Source: Pseudomonas cichorii (GTDB lineage: Bacteria; Pseudomonadota; Gammaproteobacteria; Pseudomonadales; Pseudomonadaceae). From it: a DNA stretch of 64,000 nt. The notes under the pieces were generated by a model that made no database searches, had not been told where the DNA came from, and saw nothing but the letters and a program-made list of their open reading frames with translations. The DNA lies in contig NZ_CP074349.1 of assembly GCF_018343775.1 (NCBI RefSeq), forward strand, positions 2,842,001 through 2,906,000. The letters are read 5' to 3'. Position 1 is the stretch's first letter. Every line of letters begins with the position of its first letter. Shown piece by piece: positions 47,501 through 59,500 of the stretch. The position numbers were made by a program, and so were the translations under genes.

Positions 47501-50500
47501 ACGATCAGGTGAAGATTCGTGGTTTCCGTATCGAGCTGGGCGAGATCGAAACCAAACTGGCGCGCCATGAAAGCGTAAAAGAAACGGTAGTCATGGCACG
47601 TGAAGATGTGCCGGGCGACAAGCGTCTGGTGGCGTATTTCACCTCTACCGTTGCCGAAGTTGATCTGGAGACACTGCGCGCTCATCTGCAAGGTCAGTTG
47701 CCGGAATACATGGTCCCGGCAGCCTATGTCCATCTTGAAAAGCTGCCACTCACACCAAACGGCAAGCTGGACCGCAAGGCCTTGCCAGCCCCGGACCTGC
47801 AATCCCTGATCAGCCGTGGCTACGAAGCGCCACAAGGCAGCGTAGAAACCACCCTGGCGCAGATCTGGGCCGAAGTGCTGCAGGTCGAGCGAGTGGGGCG
47901 TCACGATCACTTCTTCGAGCTGGGCGGTCACTCGCTGCTGGCCGTCAAGCTGATCGAGAAAATGCGTCAGCAAGGCCTGAGCGCCGATGTTCGCGTCCTG
48001 TTTAGCCAGCCAACATTGATGGCACTGGCTGCTGCGGTAGGCAGCGGTACGGAAATCCGTGTCCCGGCCAATCTGATCGAACCGGGCTGCACGCATATCA
48101 CCCCTGACATGCTGCCGCTGGTAACCATCAGCGAAGAGCAGCTTGAGCAGGTCATCGCTTCTATTCCGGGCGGCGCAGCCAATATCCAGGACATCTACCC
48201 GCTGGCGCCTTTGCAGGAGGGGATTCTCTATCACCACCTGGCGGCCAAACAGGGTGACCCTTACGTATTGCAGGCAGCTTTCGAGTTTGCCGACAAAGGC
48301 CGGCTGGATGCTTTCTCTAATGCACTGCAATCGGTAATAGAACGTCACGATATCCTGCGCACTTCGCTGTACTGGGAAGGGCTGGATGAGCCGGTGCAAG
48401 TGGTCTGGCGTCAAGCCACCTTGGGCATGGAGCACCTTGAGCTGGACCTGGAACAAGGCGATATCGCCAGCCAGTTGCAGGCGCGTTTCGATACCCGTCA
48501 GCACCGGATGGACATTCGTCTGGCACCGCTGATGCAGATCGCCTATGCCCAGGACTCTGCAACCCAACGCTGGGTGGCCTTGCTACTGTTCCATCACATG
48601 GCGCTGGACCATACCGCGCTGGAAGTGGTCCAGCACGAGATGGAAGCCTGGCTGCTGGGTGATACCGGGCACCTGAACGAGCCGGTACCGTATCGAAATT
48701 ATGTGGCACAGGTACGCCTGAGCAACGATAGCCAAGCGCAGGAAGCCTTCTTCCGAGACATGCTGGGTGATCTGGACGAACCGACCTTGCCGTTTGGCCT
48801 GCATGAAGTGCAGGGTGAGGAACGTGGTATCGAGGAGCATCGCCTGACGCTTGACCTGCCACTGAGCAAGCGCCTGCGAGCCCATGCACGCCAGCTTGGG
48901 GTCAGTGTGGCGTCCCTGCATCACCTGGCCTGGGGTCAGGTATTGAGCGCGGCCAGTGGCCGTGACGATGTGGTCTTCGGCACTGTATTGGTGGGCCGCC
49001 TCAATGGTGGTGAAGGTGCGGATCGTGCACTGGGGATGTTCATCAATACCTTGCCGCTGCGTCTGCAATTGGGTGCAGGTGAAGTAAAAGCCGGTGTACG
49101 TGAAACTCACGCTCGTCTGAGCGCCTTGCTGGCCCACGAACATGCGCCGTTAGCCCTGGCTCAGCGTTGCAGCGGCGTACCGGCTTCAACGCCTTTGTTC
49201 AGCGCTTTGCTCAACTATCGCTACAGCGCGGCACCGGGCGAGTACAGCCTGTCGCCAGCCTGGGAAGGTATCGAACCGCTGAAAAGCGAAGAGCGCACCA
49301 ACTACCCATTGACCCTGTCTGTGGATGACCAGGGCGAAGGTTTCGAACTGACGGTTCTGGTGCAGGATGGCATCGGCGCTGCGCGTGTCGCGTCCTATAT
49401 GAATACGGCACTGACTGAACTGGCGGATGCGCTGGAGAACACGCCGACTGCACCGCTTTATTCGGTTTCGGTATTGCCTGCCGAAGAGCTCACGCAATTG
49501 CTCCATGGCTATAACGACACCGTCGCCGAATATCCGCTTGAGCAGACCGTTCATGGCCTGTTCGAGGCTCAGGTCGAACGCACGCCGAATGCCGTAGCGC
49601 TGGTGTTTGGCGGTGAGCAACTGAGCTATGCCGAACTGAATCAGCGGGCCAACCGACTGGCGCATCACCTGCGCAGTCAGGGCGTGGTGCCTGATTCGCG
49701 TGTGGCGATCTGTGTCGAGCGCGGGATCGAGATGGTGGTCGGTTTGCTGGCCATCTTGAAGGCCGGCGGCGGTTATGTGCCGCTGGATCCGGCGTATCCG
49801 GCCGAGCGTATTGCCTACATGCTGGAAGACAGTGCGCCTGCGGCGGTACTGGCGCAATCGGCCACGCTGGACCTGGTATCAGCGGCAGGCGTGCCGGTTA
49901 TCAATCTGGATCAGTGCGATTGGCAGGACAAATCCGTCTCCAATCCGGTGGTTGAGGCGCTGACACCGGCTCATCTGGCTTATGTGATTTACACCTCCGG
50001 CTCTACCGGCCTGCCGAAAGGCGTGATGATTGAGCATCGCAATACGGTCAACTTTCTGACCTGGGCGCAGCAGGCGTTTGAGTCTGAAGTGCTGGCCAAA
50101 ACGCTGTTCTCCACCTCGCTGAACTTCGACCTGGCGGTTTACGAGTGTTTTGCACCGCTGATCTCGGGCGGCAGCATTGAAGTGGTCAAGAACGTGCTGG
50201 CTCTGCAAGAAGGTCAGCATGATGTCACGCTGATCAACACCGTGCCTTCGGCACTGAAAGCGCTGCTGGAGTCCGGTGGCCTTCAAGAGGGCGTGCATAC
50301 CGTCAACGTCGCGGGTGAAGCGCTCAAAGGCTCGCTGGTGGAAAGCCTGTTTGAGCAAACAAACGTCCAGCGTCTGTGCAACCTGTATGGACCTTCGGAA
50401 ACCACCACCTACTCGAGCTGGGTGGCCATGGATCGTGCAAACGGTTTTGCGCCGCATATCGGTAAACCGGTGGCCAATACCCAGTTCTACCTGCTGGACG

Positions 50501-53500
50501 AACACCGTCAGCCTGTGCCGTTTGGCGTGCCCGGCGAAATCTACATCGGTGGCGCAGGCGTGGCCCGTGGTTATCTGAATCGTGATGACCTGACCGCCGA
50601 ACGCTTCCTTGAAGATCCATTCAACGCCGGAGCGCGCATGTACCGCACTGGCGACCTGGGTCGCTGGTTGGCTGATGGCAATATTGAATACCTGGGCCGT
50701 AACGACGATCAGGTGAAGATTCGCGGCTTCCGCATCGAGCTGGGCGAGATCGAAGCCAAGCTGGCGCGCCATGAAAGCGTAAAAGAAACGGTAGTCATGG
50801 CCCGTGAAGACGTGCCGGGCGACAAGCGTCTGGTGGCGTATTTCACCTCAAGCGTTGCCGAAATCAATCTGGAAACCCTGAAAGTCCATCTGCAAGGCCA
50901 GTTGCCTGAATATATGGTCCCGGCAGCCTATGTCCATCTTGAAAAGCTGCCCCTGACCCCGAACGGCAAGCTGGACCGCAAGGCCTTGCCAGCCCCTGAT
51001 TTGCAATCCCTGATCAGTCGTGGCTACGAAGCGCCACAAGGCGAAACCGAAACCACTCTGGCGCAGATCTGGGCCGAAGTGCTGCAAGTCGAGCGCGTCG
51101 GGCGTCACGATCACTTCTTCGAGCTGGGCGGTCACTCGCTGCTGGCCGTCAAGCTGATCGAGAAAATGCGTCAGCAAGGCCTGAGCGCCGATGTTCGCGT
51201 GCTGTTCAGTCAGCCAACATTGGCAGCCCTGGCTGCTGCCGTGGGCAGCGGTACGGAAATCCGTGTCCCGGCCAACCTGATCGAACCGGGCTGCACGCAT
51301 ATCACCCCTGACATGCTGCCGCTGGTAACCATCAGCGAAGAGCAGCTTGAGCAGGTCATCGCTTCTATTCCGGGCGGCGCAGCCAATATCCAGGACATCT
51401 ACCCGCTGGCGCCTTTGCAGGAGGGGATTCTTTATCACCACCTGTCTGCCGAGCAGGGCGATCCCTATGTGCTGCAAGCGGTGTTCGGTTTTGCCAATCA
51501 AGAGCGACTGAATGCCTTCACCGGCGCTCTGCAATCTGTCATTGAACGCCACGATATCCTGCGCACTTCACTGTACTGGGAAGGGCTGGACGAGCCGCTT
51601 CAAGTGGTCTGGCGTGAAGCCACCCTGGGTGTTGAGCACCTTGAGCTGGACCTGGAGCAAGGCGATATCGCCAGCCAGTTGCAGGCGCGTTTCGATACCC
51701 GTCAGCACCGCATGGACATTCGTCAGGCCCCGTTGATGCGGATTGCCTATGCCCATGATCCGGTCAATCAGCGCTGGGTCGCTTTCCTGCTGTTCCATCA
51801 CCTGGCACTGGACCATACCGCGCTGGAAGTGGTTCAGCACGAGATGGAGTCCTGGCTGCTGGGCGATACGCAGTCTCTGAGCGAGCCGGTGCCGTATCGC
51901 AATTATGTGGCCCAGGCGCGTCTGGGCACCGATCGCGAAGCGCAGGAAGTCTTCTTCCGCGACATGTTGGGGGACCTGGACGAACCGACCTTGCCGTTTG
52001 GCCTGCATGAAGTTCAGGGCGAAGGTCGTGACATCGAGGAGCATCGTCTGCCTCTGGATCTGGACCTCAGCAAGCGACTGCGAGCGCAGGCTCGTCAGCT
52101 TGGGGTCAGTGTGGCGTCACTGCATCATCTGGCCTGGGGGCAGGTGGTCAGTGCGGCCAGCGGTCGTGACGATGTGGTGTTCGGCACTGTACTGATGGGC
52201 CGCCTGAATGGTGGCGAAGGTGCGGATCGTGCCCTGGGGATGTTCATCAATACCTTGCCGCTGCGCCTGCAACTGGGTGCCGGGGAGGTAAAAGCAGGTG
52301 TTCGCGAAACTCACGCTCGTCTGAGCGCCTTGCTGGCCCACGAACATGCGCCGTTGGCCCTGGCTCAGCGTTGCAGCGGCGTACCGGCGTCAACGCCTTT
52401 GTTCAGCGCCTTGCTCAATTATCGCTACAGCGCGGCGCCGGGCGAGTACAGCCTGTCGCGAGCCTGGGAAGGTATCGAACCTCTGAAAGGCGAGGAACGT
52501 ACCAACTATCCGCTGACCCTGTCTGTGGATGATCAGGGCGAAGGTTTCGAGCTGATCGTGCTGGTGCAGAATGGTATCGGTGCCGCTCGTGTGACCGCTT
52601 ATATGAATACCGCGCTGACCCGTCTGGTCGAAGCGCTGGAGCAGAATCCACAGGCTTCGCTCGGCAGTCTGTCGGTACTGCCGCAAGATGAGCTTGAACA
52701 AGTGCTGCGCGGCTTCAACGCGACCGATGCCGAGTATCCGCTCGACCAAACGGTGCATGGCCTGTTTGAAGCTCAGGCCGAACGTACGCCGCAGGCGATT
52801 GCGCTGGTGTTTGGCGATGAACATCTGAGCTATGGCGAACTGAATCAGCGGGCTAACCGCCTGGCGCATCATCTGCGCGGTCAGGGTGTGGTGCCGGATG
52901 CTCGTGTTGCGATCTGTGTCGAGCGCGGTATCGATATGGTGGTCGGTTTGCTGGCCATTCTGAAGGCTGGCGGTGGTTATGTGCCGCTGGATCCGGCGTA
53001 TCCGCTGGAGCGTATTGCCTACATGCTGGAGGACAGTGCGCCTGCTGCCGTGTTGGCACAGACTGCGACGCTGGAGTTGGTGTCGGCTGCGGATGTACCT
53101 GTGGTTAATCTTGATCAGCCCGATTGGCAGGACAAATCCGTCTCCAATCCGCTGATTGAAGGCCTGACGCCAGCCCATCTGGCTTACGTCATCTACACCT
53201 CGGGCTCTACAGGCTTGCCTAAAGGCGTAATGATCGAGCATCGCAATACGGTTAACTTCCTGACCTGGGCTCAGCAGGCCTTTGAACCTGAAGTGCTGGC
53301 CAAGACGCTGTTCTCCACCTCGCTGAACTTCGACTTGGCGGTTTACGAGTGTTTTGCGCCGCTGATCTCGGGCGGCAGCATTGAAGTGGTCAAGAACGTG
53401 CTGGCCCTGCAGGACGGCGAGCATGACATTACCCTGATCAACACCGTACCTTCGGCGTTGAAAGCGCTGCTGGAGTTCGGTGGCCTTCAAGCGGGCGTGC

Positions 53501-56500
53501 ATACCGTCAACGTGGCGGGTGAAGCGCTCAAAGGCTCGCTGGTCGAAAGCCTGTTTGAGCAAACCAGCGTCCAGCGTCTGTGCAACCTGTATGGCCCTTC
53601 GGAAACCACCACCTATTCCAGCTGGGTTTCGATGGATCGTGAAGACGGTTTTGCGCCGCATATCGGCAAGCCCGTCGCCAATACCCAGTTCTACCTGCTG
53701 GATGAGCATCGTCAGCCTGTACCGTTTGGCGTGCCGGGCGAGATCTATATCGGCGGTGCCGGTGTGGCGCGGGGTTATCTGAATCGTGATGACCTGACCG
53801 CCGAACGCTTCCTTGAAGACCCATTCAACGCCGGAGCGCGCATGTACCGCACTGGCGATCTGGGTTGCCGGCTGACTGATGGCAATATTGAATACCTGGG
53901 CCGTAACGACGATCAGGTGAAGATCCGCGGCTTCCGCATCGAGCTGGGCGAGATCGAAGCCAAGCTGGCGCGCCATGAAAGCGTAAAAGAAACGGTAGTC
54001 ATGGCCCGTGAAGACGTGCCGGGCGACAAGCGTCTGGTGGCATATTTCACCTCAAGTGTTGCCGAAATCAACCTGGAAATTCTGAAGGCGCACCTGCAAG
54101 GCCAGTTGCCTGAATACATGGTCCCGGCAGCTTATGTGCATCTGGACAAACTGCCCCTGACCCCGAACGGCAAGCTGGACCGCAAGGCCTTGCCAGTCCC
54201 TGATTTGCAATCCCTGATCAGCCGTGGCTACGAAGCGCCACAAGGCAACGTAGAAACCACCCTGGCGCAGATCTGGGCCGAAGTGCTGCAAGTCGAGCGC
54301 GTCGGGCGTCACGATCACTTCTTCGAGCTGGGCGGTCACTCGCTGCTGGCCGTCAAGCTGATCGAGAAAATGCGTCAGCAAGGCCTGAGTGCCGATGTGC
54401 GCGTGCTGTTCAGTCAGCCAACATTGGCAGCCCTGGCGGCTGCCGTGGGCAGTGGCACTGAAATCCGCGTGCCGGCCAATCTGATCGAGCCCGGCTGCAC
54501 GCATATCACCCCTGACATGCTGCCACTGGCAACCATCAGCGAAGAACAGCTTGAACAGGTCATCGCTTCCATCCCCGGTGGTGCAGCCAATATTCAGGAT
54601 ATCTACCCACTGGCCCCATTGCAGGAAGGAATTCTTTATCACTACCTGGTTACCGAGGATGATGATCCCTATGCCGTGCAGACGCTTTTCGGCTTTGCCA
54701 GCGAGGAGAGGCTGAATGCGTTCTCCGGCGCGCTGCAAAGCGTTATCGAACGTCACGACATCCTGCGCACGTCGTTCTTCTGGGAAGGACTGGATGAACC
54801 GGTACAGGTGGTCTGGCGTCAGGTTCACCTGGAAGTCGAAGCCCTTGAACTGGACCCTGCGCAGGGCGATATCGGAGCGCAACTGGAGGCGCGTTTCGAT
54901 GCCCGCCAGTACCGCATGGATATCCGTCAGGCTCCGCTGCTGCGGATTGTCTATGCCCATGACCCGGTCAATCAGCGTTGGGTAGGGTTGCTGCTTTCTC
55001 ATCACCTGATCCTGGACAACACCGCATTGGCCGTTGTGACCCAGGAGATGGAAGCCTGTCTGCTGAATACGACACAGCACTTCAATGAATCGGTGCCGTA
55101 TCGCAACTATGTGGCTCAGTCTCGCCTCGGAGTCGATCAGGCAGCCCATGAAGCGTTCTTCCGGAGCGTGCTGGGCGATCTCGACGAGCCGACTCTACCG
55201 TTCGGTCTGCATGAAGTTCAGGGCGACGGTTACAGTGTCGAAGAGCATCACCTGGCGCTGGACCGTGACCTGAGCCTGCGCCTGCGAGCGCAGGCCCGCC
55301 AGCTCGGGGTCAGCGTGGCGTCTCTGCATCACCTGGCCTGGGCGCAGGTGCTCAGCGCAGCCAGCGGTCGCGATGACGTGGTGTTCGGCACCGTCTTGAT
55401 GGGCCGCCTCAGTGGTGGCGAAGGGGCCGACCGTGCCTTGGGCATGTTCATCAACACCTTGCCGCTGCGCCTGCAACTCAATGCCCTTGAAGCGCGCACC
55501 GGCGTTCGTGAAACCCATGCCCGCCTGAGCGCCTTGCTGGCTCACGAGCATGCGCCGTTGGCCTTGGCTCAACGCTGCAGCGCAGTGCCAGCCTCGACGC
55601 CACTGTTCAGCGCCTTGCTCAACTATCGCTACAGCGCCGCGCCGGATGAGCACAGTCCTTCGCCTGCGTGGGAAGGTATTGAACCCCTGAAAGGCAGCGA
55701 GCGTACGAACTATCCGCTCACTCTGTCGGTGAATGATCAGGGCGAAGGTTTCGAGCTGACCGTGCTGGTGCAGGAAGGTATCGGGGCTGCGCGTGTAGCG
55801 GCTTACATGAGTGCCGCCTTGGCCGGATTGGTAGCGGCGCTGGAAAACACACCTGCCGCTCCGCTTCATGAAATCAGCGTGTTGCCTGCCGAAGAACTCA
55901 CGCAGTTGCTGCATGGCTATAACGACACCGATGCCGAGTATCCACTCGACCAGACGGTGCATGGCCTGTTTGAAGCACAGGCCGAACGTACGCCGCAGGC
56001 GATTGCACTGGTATTTGGCGGTGAGCGTCTGAGCTATGGCGAGCTGAATCAGCGGGCCAACCGTCTGGCGCATCATCTGCGCGGTCAGGGCGTGGTGCCG
56101 GATGCTCGCGTGGCGATTTGTGTCGAGCGCGGTATCGATATGGTGGTCGGCCTGCTGGCCATTCTGAAGGCGGGCGGCGGTTATGTACCGCTGGATCCGG
56201 CGTATCCGCTGGAGCGTATTGCCTACATGCTGGAGGACAGTGCGCCTGCTGCCGTGTTGGCACAGACGGCGACGCTGGAGTTGCTGTCGGCTGCGGATGT
56301 ACCTGTGGTTAATCTCGATCAGCCCGATTGGCAGGACAAATCCGTCTCCAATCCGCTGATCGAGGGCCTGACGCCAGCCCATCTGGCTTACGTCATCTAC
56401 ACCTCGGGTTCTACCGGTCTGCCTAAAGGCGTAATGATCGAGCATCGCAACACAGTCAACTTCCTGACCTGGGCGCAGCAGGCTTTTGAACCTGAAGTGC

Positions 56501-59500
56501 TGGCCAAGACGCTGTTCTCCACCTCGCTGAACTTCGACCTGGCGGTTTACGAGTGTTTTGCGCCGCTGATCTCGGGCGGCAGCATTGAAGTGGTCAAGAA
56601 CGTACTGGCTCTGCAAGAAGGTCAGCATGATGTCACGCTGATCAATACCGTACCTTCGGCACTGAAAGCGCTGCTGGAGTCCGGTGGCCTTCAAGAGGGC
56701 GTGCATACCGTCAACGTCGCGGGTGAAGCGCTCAAAGGCTCGCTGGTGGAAAGCCTGTTTGAGCAAACCAGCGTCCAGCGTCTGTGCAACCTGTATGGAC
56801 CTTCGGAAACCACCACCTACTCGAGCTGGGTGGCCATGGATCGTGCAAACGGTTTTGCGCCGCATATCGGTAAACCGGTGGCCAATACCCAGTTCTACCT
56901 GCTGGACGAACACCGCCAGCCCGTACCGTTTGGCGTGCCGGGCGAAATCTATATCGGCGGTGCCGGTGTGGCCCGTGGTTATCTGAATCGTGATGACCTG
57001 ACCGCCGAACGCTTCCTTGAAGATCCGTTCAACGCCGGAGCGCGCATGTACCGCACTGGCGACCTGGGTCGCTGGTTGGCGGACGGGAATATCGAATATC
57101 TGGGCCGTAACGACGATCAGGTGAAGATTCGCGGCTTCCGCATCGAGCTGGGCGAGATCGAAGCCAAGCTGGCGCGCCATGAAAGCGTAAAAGAAACGGT
57201 AGTCATGGCTCGTGAAGACGTGCCGGGCGACAAGCGTCTGGTGGCGTATTTCACCTCAAGCGTTGCCGAAATCAACCTGGAAATTCTGAAAGCGCACCTG
57301 CAAGGCCAGTTGCCGGAATACATGGTCCCGGCAGCCTATGTCCATCTTGAAAAGCTGCCACTGACACCAAACGGCAAGCTGGACCGCAAGGCCTTGCCAG
57401 CCCCTGATTTGCAATCCCTGATCAGCCGTGGCTACGAAGCGCCGCAAGGCGAAACCGAAACCACCCTGGCGCAGATCTGGGCCGAAGTACTGCAAGTCGA
57501 GCGCGTAGGTCGTCACGATCACTTCTTCGAGCTGGGCGGTCACTCGCTGCTGGCCGTCAAGCTGATCGAGAAAATGCGTCAGCAAGGCCTGAGCGCCGAT
57601 GTTCGCGTCCTGTTTAGCCAGCCAACCCTGATGGCACTGGCTGCTGCGGTAGGCAGCGGTACGGAAATCCGTGTCCCGGCCAATCTGATCGAACCGGGCT
57701 GCACGCATATCACCCCTGACATGCTGCCGCTGGTAACCATCAGCGAAGAACAGCTGGAACAGGTCATCGCTTCTATTCCGGGTGGCGCAGCCAATATCCA
57801 GGACATCTACCCGCTGGCGCCTTTGCAGGAGGGGATTCTCTATCATCACCTGTCTGCCGAGCAGGGCGATCCCTATGTGCTGCAAGCGGTGTTCGGTTTT
57901 GCCAATCAAGAGCGACTGAATGCCTTCACCGGCGCTCTGCAATCTGTCATTGAACGCCACGATATCCTGCGCACTTCGCTGTACTGGGAAGGGCTGGACG
58001 AGCCAGTCCAAGTTGTCTGGCGTGAGGTGCAACTGGGCGTTGAAGAGGTCGAGGTGGATATTGCCCTGGATGCCGTCACCCAGTTGCAGCAGCGCTTCGA
58101 TACCCGTCAGCACCGCATGGACATTCGTCAGGCTCCGTTGATGCGGATTGCCTATGCCCATGATCCGGCCAATCAGCGCTGGGTCGCCTTCCTGCTGTTC
58201 CATCACCTAGTCATGGACCACACCGCCCTGGAAGTGGTCAGCCATGAGATGGAGTCGTGGCTGCTGGGCGATACGCAGCCTCTGAGCGAGCCGGTGCCGT
58301 ATCGCAATTATGTGGCCCAGGCGCGTCTGGGTGCTGATCGCGAAGCTCAGGAAGCCTTCTTCCGCGACATGTTGGGGGATCTGGACGAACCGACCTTGCC
58401 GTTTGGCCTGCATGAAGTGCAGGGCGACGGTTGTGCCGTCGAGGAGCATCGTGAAGCGCTGGACCGTGACTTGAGCCTGCGACTGCGGGCACAGGCCCGG
58501 CAGCTCGGGGTCAGCGTGGCGTCTCTGCATCACCTGGCCTGGGCGCAGGTGCTCAGTGCAGCCAGCGGTCGCGATGACGTGGTGTTTGGCACCGTACTGA
58601 TGGGCCGCCTGAGTGGCGGTGAGGGCGCCGATCGTGCTCTGGGGATGTTCATCAATACCTTGCCGCTGCGCCTGCAACCGGGTGCCCATAAGGCTCAAAC
58701 GGTTATTCGTGAAACCCATGCTCGCCTGAGCGCCTTGCTGGCTCATGAACATGCGCCTTTGTCGCTGGCTCAACGTTGCAGTGGTGTGCCGGCTTCGACG
58801 CCGTTGTTCAGTGCCTTGCTCAACTATCGCTACAGCGCTGCGCCGGGTGAGCACAGCCTGTCGCCAGCCTGGGAAGGCATCGAAGCCCTGCAAGGTGAAG
58901 AACGCACCAACTACCCACTGACTCTGTCTGTGGATGATCAGGGAGAAGGCTTTGAACTGACCGTTCTGGTGCAGGAAGGTGTCGGGGCTGCGCGGGTAGT
59001 GGCTTATATGAGCACTGCACTGGCTCGTCTGGTTGAGGCACTGGAGCAGTCTTCACACGCTGCGTTCAGCAGTGTCTCGGTACTGCCGGAAGATGAGCGG
59101 GAGCAACTGCTGCACCGCTTCAACGACAGCGGCACAGACTATCCACGGGACCGCTCCGTTCATGCCCTGTTTGAACAACAGGTGGCCGAACGTCCTGAAG
59201 CGCTGGCCGCTGTTCATGGCGAGCAGTCGCTGACGTACGCCGAACTCAACAGCCGGGCCAATCGACTGGCTCATCATCTGATCAGCCAGGGTGTGATTGC
59301 TGGCGATGCCGTAGCCATTCTGCTGCCACGCTCCCTGGATCTGCTGGTGGCGCAACTGGCGATTAATAAATGTGCCGCTGTTTATGTACCGCTGGACGTC
59401 AATGCACCCCAGGAACGTCAGGCGTTCATGGTGCAGGACAGCGGCGCTCGCCAGATTCTGACCCATGGCGATCTGGATGTGCCTCAAGGCGTTGCGCGAA

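Noticed and set aside
44845..57660. Repeat array that might suggest a CRISPR or satellite
   Set aside because: The repeat unit is 3204 bp and coincides exactly with C-A-T modules in one reading frame. There are no short repeats with unique spacers.
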